Assembly (NCBI GenBank): GCA_947447385.1
Contig: CANFKN010000015.1
Location: 1-14,017 of the forward strand
Reading direction: 5' to 3'
DNA from: Microbacteriaceae bacterium
GTDB lineage: Bacteria > Actinomycetota > Actinomycetes > Actinomycetales > Microbacteriaceae
DNA: 14,017 nucleotides
The first letter of the stretch is position 1. Each line of letters begins with the position of its first letter. The translations under genes were made by a program, and so were the position numbers. The notes beneath the pieces were generated by a model that searched no databases, was not told the DNA's origin, and saw nothing but the letters and a program-made list of their open reading frames with translations. Positions 5,831 through 13,026 of the stretch are shown one piece after another.

Positions 5831-6916
5831 ATGGCAAAGAAAATGACTCCTGTCGAACAGACTTCTGAGAAAAACGAGAACGAGATTGCCCTGCGCGAGA
5901 CCGAAGGGCTCAGCCAAGGCCAGATCATTCTTCGGCGATTCTTGAGACACCGTGCAGCCATGATCTCGTTGGTGGCGCTCATCTTCATAATCTTGTTCGC
6001 CTACACTGCCTCTGGAATTCACTTGGGAACTAAAGAAGACCCAATCTCTATCGCAGGTTGGTGGCACTTCAGCATTACCGATATTGACCCCGAGGGTGCG
6101 ATTGCGGCGACCTGTAATGGTGGCATCACCGGTTGCCCGACTCTCGACATTTTTCCGGCGTTCATCGACGGAACGGGAATGCATATTGGTGCACACCCAA
6201 TGGGCACCGACGTTATCGGCACAGACTACTTCGCTCTAGTTGTTCGAGGTGCTGAGCAGTCAATCATGGTGATGTTCATCGTGGGCATTCTAGGCGTAGC
6301 CCTCGGTACAATAATCGGCGCTATCGCCGGCTTCTTCGGAGGAATTGTTGATGCGATTTTGATGCGCCTCACAGATGTCTTTCTGGTAACACCAACGATT
6401 GTTATCGGTGCAGTGATTGGCTTCAGATTCGGAAACCTAGGCATTGTGCCGCTTGCCTTAATGCTCGGATTCTTCGCGTGGATGGGTCTGGCTCGTTTCG
6501 TTCGAACCGAGTTCTTGACCTTGCGCGAACGCGAATTCGTTGACGCAGCGCGAATTGCAGGAGCGTCAAACCGCAGAATCATTTTCAAACACATTCTGCC
6601 AAACGCGATTGGCGTGATTATTGTCGCTGGAACCCTGCTCATGTCGGGCGCAATCTTGATTGAAACGGCGTTGAGTTACCTTGGCTTCGGCGTGCAGGCA
6701 CCAGACGTTTCTCTCGGTCTGCTGATCAGCCGTTACCAAAACTCATTTAGCACGAGCCCGTGGCTGTTCTGGTGGCCAGGCTTGTTCATTATTTCGATCG
6801 CGCTTTGCATCAACTTCATCGGCGATGGCTTGCGTGACGCCTTTGACCCTCGACAGAAACGTCGCATCTCGCTCAAAGAGCGCCTACGTGGCACAGAATC
6901 GAAGGCACGGGCCTAA
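5831..6916 (+). CDS. dppC: DppC-like peptide ABC transporter permease
   Basis: Partner permease of the DppB-like protein, 361 residues (usual about 290-320). A cytosolic N-terminal tail of about 40 residues precedes the first helix (about 44-60). An enlarged external loop follows (about 61-135), containing two cysteines, C95 and C102, that could form a disulfide. The family motif HPMGTDVIGTDYFALVVRGA lies at about 122-141 (usual form HPLGTDxxGRD). Helices follow at about 143-170, 184-198, 204-222, 258-279 and 313-334. The EAA loop is at about 235-265 (EFVDAARIAGASNRR, HILPNAIG), and the end is DGLRDAFDPR, standard for DppC. It starts 5 nt after the dppB-like stop without a strong ribosome site, indicating coupling. 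Its TAA overlaps by two bases the stop of the antisense PH gene. Confidence 0.92.
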   Translation: MAKKMTPVEQTSEKNENEIALRETEGLSQGQIILRRFLRHRAAMISLVALIFIILFAYTASGIHLGTKEDPISIAGWWHFSITDIDPEGAIAATCNGGITGCPTLDIFPAFIDGTGMHIGAHPMGTDVIGTDYFALVVRGAEQSIMVMFIVGILGVALGTIIGAIAGFFGGIVDAILMRLTDVFLVTPTIVIGAVIGFRFGNLGIVPLALMLGFFAWMGLARFVRTEFLTLREREFVDAARIAGASNRRIIFKHILPNAIGVIIVAGTLLMSGAILIETALSYLGFGVQAPDVSLGLLISRYQNSFSTSPWLFWWPGLFIISIALCINFIGDGLRDAFDPRQKRRISLKERLRGTESKARA

Positions 6917-7419
6917 TGCAAAGAGTCGATGCGCTCTTGAATAAGACGAGCCGCAACGCCACTGTCGCTATTTTGGCTGGCGCTCATACTGGTAACTTCA
7001 ACCAGGTTTGTGCTTGCCTTGGTTTTAGCCAATTTTCTAAAGCGCCAGTTCTGATTGCTGTCAGTGATCCATCGGGTTTTGCCATTAGCCGGCGCTACCC
7101 AGACGCGAGTGGTTTTTTCGGAATGCTTCAGCAGAAGCGCCCACTTGGTTTCGATAGCAGTAATCGAACGGTATTCAATGACCTCGGTTTTGAACGGGTT
7201 GACCACAACAACGTGGTCGCTCTGCAACAGAAGTCTTGGTCGCAACCAAATCAAATAGGCTGCCGCTGCAACCAAAGCAGCAAGAGCCAAATCAAAAAAT
7301 ACGTTGTCGCCACTATTGGCATAAAAGACGGCTTGCACGACAAAGAGAAGGTCGAGTGCCAAAGCACTGAAGCCCCAAGCCAAGTTGCCCTTTGGTCGAT
7401 AAATTTCAACACTGTTCAT
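6913..7419 (-). CDS. Small membrane protein with bacterial PH-like domain, antisense inside the peptide-transporter operon
   Basis: A 168-residue protein with two N-terminal membrane helices (about 13-33 and 41-60), then a region resembling bacterial PH domains (about 62-110: RLLLQSDHVVVVNPFKTEVI, the RSITAIE strand, and a later VWVAPANGKTRWI). A polar tail follows (about 130-168). Such proteins are common but poorly characterised in Actinobacteria; I cannot name a substrate or partner. This strand is preferred over the overlapping plus-strand frame 6916-7473 because the minus-strand product has coherent helices and domain order, while the other has no domain logic. It converges on the dppC-like gene, overlapping stops by two bases, and diverges from the ATPase gene by less than 50 bp. 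No Shine-Dalgarno is visible; a weak GAAGAT box 6 nt before the ATG could make it leaderless. Confidence 0.8.
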   Translation of the reverse strand: MNSVEIYRPKGNLAWGFSALALDLLFVVQAVFYANSGDNVFFDLALAALVAAAAYLIWLRPRLLLQSDHVVVVNPFKTEVIEYRSITAIETKWALLLKHSEKTTRVWVAPANGKTRWITDSNQNWRFRKLAKTKASTNLVEVTSMSASQNSDSGVAARLIQERIDSLH

Positions 7420-7465
7420 GCATCAATCTTCGCAGGCAATCTAATAGATGAAAAGAGCACCAAAA
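7420..7465. promoter_or_regulatory. Compact divergent start region between PH gene and ATPase gene
   Basis: Only 46 bp separate the two preferred divergent starts. On the minus strand GAAGAT (7426-7431) lies 6 nt before the PH gene ATG. On the plus strand CAATCT (7437-7442) lies 5 nt before an ATG at 7448. Both keep only the conserved A2 and T6 of a -10 box. Two full promoters can hardly be fitted without overlap, so the ATPase gene may depend mainly on read-through from the permease genes. Confidence 0.25.
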
Positions 7466-9112
7466 ATGTCTGAGCCAGTTCTAAAGGTTTCTGATTACAA
7501 CGTTGACTTTTGGGTGGACGGAACCTGGTACCCCGCTGCCATCGACATGAACTATGAGATCATGCCTGGCCAGACGCTCGCCATCGTAGGCGAATCAGGT
7601 TCAGGCAAAAGCTCTAGCTCGATGGGGCTGATGGGTTTGCTTGCCAGCAACGCCCGCATAAGTGGCAAAGTCGAGGTCAAGGGCGTTGATATGCTCACAG
7701 CTTCGCCAGCAACAGTTCGAAAATATCGTGGCAAAGAAGTTGCTTATATCTTTCAGGAGCCAATGACTGCCCTGAACCCGGTTTATACCATCGGCTTTCA
7801 AATTGTCGAAACTTTGAGAGTGCACTTTTCTATGGGTCCGGTCGCTGCGAAAGCCCGAGCTATCGAACTGATCAAGATGGTGGATATTCCAAACCCAGAA
7901 GCATCTTTTGACAAGTACCCACACCAACTATCTGGTGGGCAAAAGCAACGAGCCATGATTGCTCAGGCTTTGGCGTGTGACCCTGCTCTGTTGATTGCAG
8001 ATGAGCCAACGACTGCGCTCGATGTAACCGTGCAGGCTGAGATTCTCGACCTGATGCGTGACTTGCGAACTAAGTTGAACTCAGGCATCTTGCTTATCAC
8101 CCACGACATGGGCGTTGTTGCTGACATGGCCGATGACATTTTGGTGATGAAAGACGGTGTGACAGTAGAGCACGACACTGCAGACAACATCTTCAACCGA
8201 CCAAAGCACCCATACACCCAACAACTCTTGGCTGCGGTGCCGAAGCTGGGCTCAGCTCAGAGTCGCAAACTCGAAGTCGCCCAAAATGCCACGCCAGTGT
8301 TGAGTCTGCAAGATGTGACAATCCAATACCCTAAGCGCGGTAGAGTGCCAGCATTCACGGCGGCTAAAGACATCACTTTTGAAATTTACCCTGGTGAAAT
8401 TCTTGGGTTGGTTGGCGAATCAGGCTCAGGAAAAACCACGATCGGTCGAGCTGCTATCGGCCTGATTCCAATCAAATCTGGTTCAATCAGTGTTGCGGGA
8501 ATCGACTTGAGCAACGCCAATCAGAAGACCTTGCAGACTGCTCGCAGCCACACCGGCATGGTTTTTCAAGACCCAGCATCATCGCTTAACCCACGTTTGC
8601 CAATCGGCGAGAGCATTGGCGAGCCGTTGTTCTTAGCCAAGCAGGCCAAGGGTGACGAACTCGCAAAACGAATCGAAGAGCTGCTAGACATGGTTGAGTT
8701 GCCTCGGTCTTATCGCAACCGCTACCCTCACGAACTTTCTGGTGGCCAACGCCAACGTGTCGGCATCGCCCGTGCTCTTGCCTTGAACCCAGACATTCTG
8801 ATTGCCGACGAACCGACGTCTGCCCTTGATGTTTCGATTCAGGCAAGATTTCTCGAGTTGCTACAAGAGCTTCAAGAGAATTTGAAGTTTGCCTGCTTGT
8901 TCATCAGCCACGACATTGCAGTGGTTGAGATTCTTGCTCACCGAATCGCCGTTATGCAACAGGGTCGCTTGGTCGAAGTTGGCGACCGCGACCAAATATT
9001 GCGATCACCACAAGATGCCTACACCCAGCGTTTGTTGGCGGCCGTTCCTGTTCCAGATCCAGCCGAGCAGAAGAAGCGACGCGACGCCCGTCACAAACTT
9101 GCCAATCAATGA
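7466..9112 (+). CDS. Fused double ATPase of peptide ABC transporter (DppD-DppF type)
   Basis: Cytosolic energising subunit carrying both nucleotide-binding domains in one chain, 548 residues. Domain 1 has Walker A GESGSGKS (about 42-49), Q-loop IFQEPMTALNP (about 95), signature LSGGQKQRAMIAQAL (155-169), Walker B LLIADEPTTALD (175-186) and H-loop THD. An oligopeptide-type tail follows (KHPYTQQLLAAVPKL, about 247-261). Domain 2 repeats the set: GESGSGKT (317-324), FQDPASSLNP, LSGGQRQRVGIARAL (424-438), LIADEPTSALD (445-455) and SHD, then a second AYTQRLLAAVP tail. All catalytic motifs look intact in both halves. ATG 7466 is chosen because AAAGAG lies 8-9 nt upstream and the product begins MSEPVLKVSDY; ATG 7448 would add six residues (MKRAPK). 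It powers the DppB/DppC-like permeases, from which it is separated by the antisense PH gene. No terminator follows. Confidence 0.94.
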   Translation: MSEPVLKVSDYNVDFWVDGTWYPAAIDMNYEIMPGQTLAIVGESGSGKSSSSMGLMGLLASNARISGKVEVKGVDMLTASPATVRKYRGKEVAYIFQEPMTALNPVYTIGFQIVETLRVHFSMGPVAAKARAIELIKMVDIPNPEASFDKYPHQLSGGQKQRAMIAQALACDPALLIADEPTTALDVTVQAEILDLMRDLRTKLNSGILLITHDMGVVADMADDILVMKDGVTVEHDTADNIFNRPKHPYTQQLLAAVPKLGSAQSRKLEVAQNATPVLSLQDVTIQYPKRGRVPAFTAAKDITFEIYPGEILGLVGESGSGKTTIGRAAIGLIPIKSGSISVAGIDLSNANQKTLQTARSHTGMVFQDPASSLNPRLPIGESIGEPLFLAKQAKGDELAKRIEELLDMVELPRSYRNRYPHELSGGQRQRVGIARALALNPDILIADEPTSALDVSIQARFLELLQELQENLKFACLFISHDIAVVEILAHRIAVMQQGRLVEVGDRDQILRSPQDAYTQRLLAAVPVPDPAEQKKRRDARHKLANQ

Positions 9113-9139
9113 ATTCTGGGGTCGCGCTACAAGCGGGCC

Positions 9140-9145
9140 TAGACT
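9140..9145 (+). promoter_or_regulatory. Candidate -10 box of leaderless decarboxylase mRNA
   Basis: TAGACT, then 6 nt (TTGAAA), then ATG at 9152. Transcription would begin at the A of ATG. No Shine-Dalgarno is present near that ATG. This supports 9152 over the in-frame TTG at 9146, which lies inside the spacer. Confidence 0.6.
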
Positions 9146-9151
9146 TTGAAA

Positions 9152-10513
9152 ATGCACAAGTCTGACAGTGAAGGCATTGCCCTTCGCGAGGGTATCTTTC
9201 AATATGCAAGAACTCGACTCGAATATGAGCCGGCTCCGCTAGATTCGCCGCAAAGTTTTGAGTATCTAGCCGAACACGCTGGCCCTACTATTACTGAAGC
9301 TGGCATCGGTGGCGAAGAGGCACTTCGCGTATTCGAGCATGTGCTAGCACCTGCGACGATATCGACTGACCACCCAGGCTACTTATCATTCATACCCTGT
9401 GCTCCTACAGCTGCCTCTAAACTCTTCGACCTCGTCGTTTCAGCCTCTGCTATCTATGGCGGCTCATGGATGGAAGGTGCCGGCGCGGTTTATGCCGAAA
9501 ACGAAGTGCTCGCGTGGTTGGCGCGTGAGGCAAATCTGCCAGCGAGTGCGGGTGGTGTTTTTGTGCAGGGTGGCACGCTGGGCAACCTTAGCGCTCTAGT
9601 GGCTGCGCGCCACACCGCAAAGGCTAAACGGGTAGCAAACGGTCTCTCGATGCCTGCCCAGTGGAAGGCGATCTGCAGCGCTGAAGCTCACTCTTCACTC
9701 AAGGCGGCTGCGGCCGTGATGGACATCGAACTGATCAAAGTTGATGTCGATGCCAGAGGCAAGCTCACCGGCGCGGCCGTTGAAGCCGCACTAAAACACT
9801 CGAGCGATGATGTCTTTGCGATTGTTGCGACGGCTGGCACGACAAACTTTGGCATCGTGGATGAACTTGAGTCGATTGGTGCAGTAGCGAACGAACGAGG
9901 AATTTGGTTTCACGTTGACGGTGCATATGGCTTGGCGGGAATGCTGGCAGATGCCACTCGACCACTCTTCGCAGGCGTTGAGCGAGCGGATAGTTTTATC
10001 GTTGACCCCCACAAATGGCTGTTTGCCCCGTTCGATGCCTGTGCCTTGATCTACAGAAACCCGGAATTGGGTAGGGCTGCTCACACCCAACACGGTGAAT
10101 ACCTAGAAACCTTGACTGAGTCTGGAGATTTCAATCCAAGCGATTATGCATATAACCTCACTCGAAGGCCTCGCGGGTTGCCGCTGTGGTTCTCGCTTGC
10201 GACCCACGGCATTAGCGCCTATCGAGAAGCTGTTGAATCGAACATTAAGTTGGCTGCCAAAATAGCAGACGAGATTCGTCGCCGACCCGACCTGTTATTG
10301 GTTCGAGAACCCGAGCTCTCTGTGGTTGTTTTTGAGAAAGCTGGCTGGGTTTTGGCCGATTACGATGCCTGGTCGGCAAGGTTGTTGGCTGAGGGAACAG
10401 CCTTTGTTGTGCCAAGCTCACACAAGGGGCGCCCCAACGCGCGCTTTGCGATTGTCAACCCCGAAACCTCATATGAGCTTTTGCTAGAAATTCTTGAGTC
10501 GATGACAAATTAA
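9152..10513 (+). CDS. PLP-dependent group II amino-acid decarboxylase-like enzyme
   Basis: Cytosolic fold-type I PLP enzyme, 453 residues from ATG 9152. Visible hallmarks of the group II (aromatic-amino-acid/glutamate/diaminobutyrate) decarboxylase family are: HPGYLSFIP near residue 74; FVQGGTLGNLSAL near 137 (phosphate-binding region); AEAHSSLKAAA with H180, which should stack on the cofactor; ATAGTTNFG near 227; HVDGAYG with D256, which should contact the pyridine nitrogen; and DPHKWL with K288 as the Schiff-base lysine. The catalytic set looks complete. The family performs amino-acid alpha-decarboxylation, but the substrate cannot be read from sequence: aromatic amino acids, aspartate, glutamate or diaminobutyrate are all possible, and some members are aldehyde synthases. 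It lies 39 bp after the peptide-transporter ATPase on the same strand but has its own leaderless-type promoter, so operon membership is uncertain. Confidence 0.88.
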   Translation: MHKSDSEGIALREGIFQYARTRLEYEPAPLDSPQSFEYLAEHAGPTITEAGIGGEEALRVFEHVLAPATISTDHPGYLSFIPCAPTAASKLFDLVVSASAIYGGSWMEGAGAVYAENEVLAWLAREANLPASAGGVFVQGGTLGNLSALVAARHTAKAKRVANGLSMPAQWKAICSAEAHSSLKAAAAVMDIELIKVDVDARGKLTGAAVEAALKHSSDDVFAIVATAGTTNFGIVDELESIGAVANERGIWFHVDGAYGLAGMLADATRPLFAGVERADSFIVDPHKWLFAPFDACALIYRNPELGRAAHTQHGEYLETLTESGDFNPSDYAYNLTRRPRGLPLWFSLATHGISAYREAVESNIKLAAKIADEIRRRPDLLLVREPELSVVVFEKAGWVLADYDAWSARLLAEGTAFVVPSSHKGRPNARFAIVNPETSYELLLEILESMTN

Positions 10514-10548
10514 TTGCGTGTCGCTCGCGCGTGCACCTCTGCCTCGCC

Positions 10549-10554
10549 TAATCT
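10549..10554 (+). promoter_or_regulatory. Candidate -10 box of leaderless DUF3048 lipoprotein mRNA
   Basis: TAATCT, then 6 nt (CGAACT), then ATG at 10561. There is no Shine-Dalgarno upstream. The geometry is identical to three other genes in the window. Confidence 0.6.
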
Positions 10555-10560
10555 CGAACT

Positions 10561-11667
10561 ATGTCTTTTAGCAAATCAGCAGTTTCTTCTTTAGTGGCCA
10601 CCGCCGCGGTAATCGCGCTTCTCGTTTCGGGGTGTTCTGCGAAACCTGCGGGCTCACCAACCGATAGCCAATCAAGCTCCACCTCGGCCTCGCCGACTCC
10701 AACCATTGAATATGAAACTGCTCCGCTAACGGGCATTGCTTACATTAAGGGCACTAACGCCTTTCTAAACGGCCCAGCCATCATGGGCAAGGTTGACAAC
10801 TCAGAGGCAGCTCGCCCGCAAAATGCTCTTAACCAAGCAGACATTGTGTTTGAAGAAATGGTTGAAGGTGGCATGACTCGCTTCTTGGCTATTTGGCAAT
10901 CAAACCTGCCAACAAAGTTTGGCCCAGTTAGATCAGTTCGACCGATGGACCCAGACTTGGGTGCTCCGTTCGGCGGAATCATCAGCTTCAGTGGCGGTCA
11001 GAAACCTTTCGTTGTTGCAATGCAGGCGACAGATGTGTTTGTCACTAACGAAACCAACCAGCTCGGCAAGGGCACTTTTGAAAGGGTCTCTGACCGCGAA
11101 GCACCTCACAACGTTATGGTTCACGCTCAAAAATTGGCAAGCCAACACAAAAGCATAAAGGCTCCTGGCCAACAGTTCAGTTTTGCAACAGACGCAGCCA
11201 GTTCAACAGCATCGTTGCAGGGCAAAGCGACAGTTGACCTCTCGGTGTCTTTTCCGGCAGGCAAACCAACCTGGAAATGGAATGCGACCAGTGGCACTTG
11301 GCTACGAAGCCAGTACGGCACCAAAGAGAAAGACGCCTCGGATGGCAAGCAACTCCACGCTGCCAACGTAGTGGTCTTGAAAACCAAAATTGACACGTCT
11401 TATAAGGACTTTAAGTACGGATTCGTGCCTCGCACAGTCGTAATCGGTGGCGGCAGTGGCGTTGTGTTCAGCAATGGCAAAGCAATAGCCGTCAAGTTCA
11501 AGAAAGCTAATCAAGATGACCCGATTCATCTGGTTGACAACGCTGGCAACCCGGTTCTGCTAGCGCCGGGTAACACCTGGGTCGAGTTGATGCCTCGTGA
11601 TTCAGGCAGCTTGAAGGTCAACTACGCTAAGGCTGTTTCGACCGCAACCCCAACACCAACTAAATAA
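10561..11667 (+). CDS. yerB: DUF3048 (YerB-type) lipoprotein
   Basis: Secreted lipoprotein, 368 residues. A hydrophobic signal segment (about 8-22) ends in the lipobox LVSGC, so C25 should be lipidated and anchor the protein to the outer face of the membrane. A Ser/Thr/Pro-rich spacer (about 26-50) separates the anchor from the domain. The N-terminal DUF3048 part (about 53-205) shows ARPQNALNQADIVFEE (84-99), then MTRFLAIW, and GPVRSVRPMD (121-130). The C-terminal DUF3048_C part (about 225-355) ends in LMPRDSGSLKV. The protein finishes with a Thr/Pro tail (TATPTPTK). The family is widespread in Firmicutes and Actinobacteria and named after Bacillus YerB; its biochemical role is not established. 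A leaderless start is proposed from the upstream TAATCT box. The MFS gene begins 17 bp after its stop. Confidence 0.92.
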   Translation: MSFSKSAVSSLVATAAVIALLVSGCSAKPAGSPTDSQSSSTSASPTPTIEYETAPLTGIAYIKGTNAFLNGPAIMGKVDNSEAARPQNALNQADIVFEEMVEGGMTRFLAIWQSNLPTKFGPVRSVRPMDPDLGAPFGGIISFSGGQKPFVVAMQATDVFVTNETNQLGKGTFERVSDREAPHNVMVHAQKLASQHKSIKAPGQQFSFATDAASSTASLQGKATVDLSVSFPAGKPTWKWNATSGTWLRSQYGTKEKDASDGKQLHAANVVVLKTKIDTSYKDFKYGFVPRTVVIGGGSGVVFSNGKAIAVKFKKANQDDPIHLVDNAGNPVLLAPGNTWVELMPRDSGSLKVNYAKAVSTATPTPTK

Positions 11668-11672
11668 AGCGG

Positions 11673-11678
11673 TAGTTT
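11673..11678 (+). promoter_or_regulatory. Candidate -10 box of leaderless MFS mRNA
   Basis: TAGTTT, then 6 nt (TGAAGC), then ATG at 11685. It lies in the 17-bp gap after the lipoprotein gene, and no Shine-Dalgarno precedes the ATG. The MFS gene could therefore be transcribed alone as well as by read-through. Confidence 0.55.
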
Positions 11679-11684
11679 TGAAGC

Positions 11685-12947
11685 ATGTCTAAAGTTTCAC
11701 AACAGCGCGCCCGCGTTTCGCAGCGAGCACTTCTGTTGATGTTCTTTTTTCAAGGTGTCATCACCACTACTCAGATTCCGCGCGTGCCTGAGATGATTGA
11801 ACAAATTGGGGTCGATTTCAATGAGTGGGGCCTGATTATGGGCTTCGCCGCTGTCGGCTCTATCGTTGGGCTTTCAAGTGCAAATCGCTTGATAGCTCGA
11901 TTCGGCGCACAACGCGTCTCGCAAGTCATGGCATCGGCCGTTACTTTGATTCTTTGCTCGCTGGGTTTTATAACCGCACCCCTCTTGTTTTTTATTGCCA
12001 ACATCTTGTGGGCACTTTGCATGAGCTGCTTCAACATCAGCATCAACTCTCAATCTGTGATTTTGCAGAACGCCATCAAGAAGATCATCATCGGCCGTTT
12101 TCATGGCACCTGGGCCATTGGCGCGATGATTTCGGCAGCCGTTGCAGGTTATTTGACCACCGTGGTTACTATTCAAGTTCACTTCATCGCCATTGCAGCG
12201 ATTTGCCTATTTGCCTTCTTCGTAGCGAGCCAGTTCATCCTGAATAAAAACGAGTCGCACCAAGCTGAACGCACCAAACAGGTGGCTCGGGTGTCGCTGC
12301 TGAAAACCCCGATGCGCGTCTGGCTGCTTTCTTTTGGCTTCTTCGTTGCAGTTGCACCAGAACTGGCCCTAATCGACTGGAGCGCAATTTTTAGCCGTGA
12401 TGCGCTGGGAATCAACGATGTGGGTCTGCGATCGGTGCCCTACACGGCATTCATGATTTTTATGATTGTCGGCCGTTTATCACTCGGTCGAATCACGAAA
12501 ATCTGGCACATGAGCGAGTTAGCCACGCTTGGCGGCGCTCTCGCTTTCGTTGGTTTAGGTGCAAGCGTGTTGTTCGCGCCAGCAATTGCCTCATTAGACC
12601 CGCTCGGCAGCGCGCTAGTCGGGTCGAGTCTTTGGGCGCTAGCAGGTTTGGGGTGCTCAAGCCTGGTGCCTTCGTTCTTTAGCGCAAGTGGCCACGTGAA
12701 AGGTCTCGACACTGCAACGGTAATGGCGAGAATGAGCCTCGCTCAAACAATGATGATCATTGTCGCCAAAGTCGTGATTGGTGCAGTTGCCCAGAGCGCC
12801 GACATTCGCACAGCGTTTGTTATTCCTGTCGTTTTGCTTCTCATTTGCGCATTTATAGCGAGAATATTCGCCAAGGAGGCGCGCAGCGATAGTGTTGCAC
12901 CTGGGGACTTCGCCGTTACTATGCCAATTGCCGTGGTCGGTGAATAA
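11685..12947 (+). CDS. MFS transporter, YbjJ-like
   Basis: Major facilitator superfamily transporter, 420 residues, with about 12 hydrophobic segments over its length. The loop 2-3 motif of the superfamily appears in modified form as NRLIARFGAQRVSQV (about 67-81). The N-terminal pattern FFQGVITTTQIPRVP (about 21-35) and the FHGTWAIGAMISAA block (about 139-152) are typical of the YbjJ-like group, which is related to sugar permeases and drug:proton antiporters. The substrate cannot be told. Its basic N-terminus (MSKVSQQRARVSQRA) faces the cytosol. It follows the DUF3048 lipoprotein on the same strand with a short gap and a candidate promoter of its own. The 79-bp gap after it holds no clear terminator, only a 4-bp CACT/AGTG inverted repeat. 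Confidence 0.85.
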   Translation: MSKVSQQRARVSQRALLLMFFFQGVITTTQIPRVPEMIEQIGVDFNEWGLIMGFAAVGSIVGLSSANRLIARFGAQRVSQVMASAVTLILCSLGFITAPLLFFIANILWALCMSCFNISINSQSVILQNAIKKIIIGRFHGTWAIGAMISAAVAGYLTTVVTIQVHFIAIAAICLFAFFVASQFILNKNESHQAERTKQVARVSLLKTPMRVWLLSFGFFVAVAPELALIDWSAIFSRDALGINDVGLRSVPYTAFMIFMIVGRLSLGRITKIWHMSELATLGGALAFVGLGASVLFAPAIASLDPLGSALVGSSLWALAGLGCSSLVPSFFSASGHVKGLDTATVMARMSLAQTMMIIVAKVVIGAVAQSADIRTAFVIPVVLLLICAFIARIFAKEARSDSVAPGDFAVTMPIAVVGE

Positions 12948-13015
12948 AACCCTCACTTTTAGTGTTGTATCTCTGCAGTCGTGCATTTTGACTCAGCTTC
13001 CTCTGTAATCGAACC

Positions 13016-13021
13016 AAGGAG
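13016..13021 (+). promoter_or_regulatory. Ribosome binding site deciding a TTG start
   Basis: AAGGAG lies 5 nt before TTG at 13027. It supports this TTG as the start of the RND-type transporter, whose N-terminus then reads MFKLAKLSLANRS, usual for this family. A TTGACT at 12988-12993 could be a -35 box, but no -10 box stands at the right distance. Confidence 0.8.
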
Positions 13022-13026
13022 TTTCA

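Noticed and set aside
5705..6196. Minus-strand 163-codon frame across the dppB/dppC junction
   Set aside because: It is entirely antisense to two well-supported permease genes and its product is rich in charged residues with no recognisable domain.
6226..6642. Minus-strand 138-codon frame inside the dppC-like gene
   Set aside because: It is a shadow of the permease reading frame; the composition (Thr/Ile/Pro/Arg-rich) is typical of antisense frames of membrane proteins.
6916..7473. Plus-strand 185-codon frame starting in the TAATG after the dppC-like gene
   Set aside because: It overlaps the minus-strand PH gene and the start of the ATPase gene, lacks any domain pattern or coherent hydrophobic layout, and its product is explained as the opposite strand of the PH gene. 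The TAATG is tempting as coupling, but the minus-strand protein is far more protein-like.
11825..12247. Plus-strand 140-codon frame inside the MFS gene
   Set aside because: It is out of frame with a well-supported 12-helix transporter; its Cys/His/Arg-rich product has no sensible pattern.
12948..13026. Terminator or promoter between MFS and RND genes
   Set aside because: Only a 4-bp CACT/AGTG stem and an isolated TTGACT are visible, with no T-tract and no -10 box at the right spacing.
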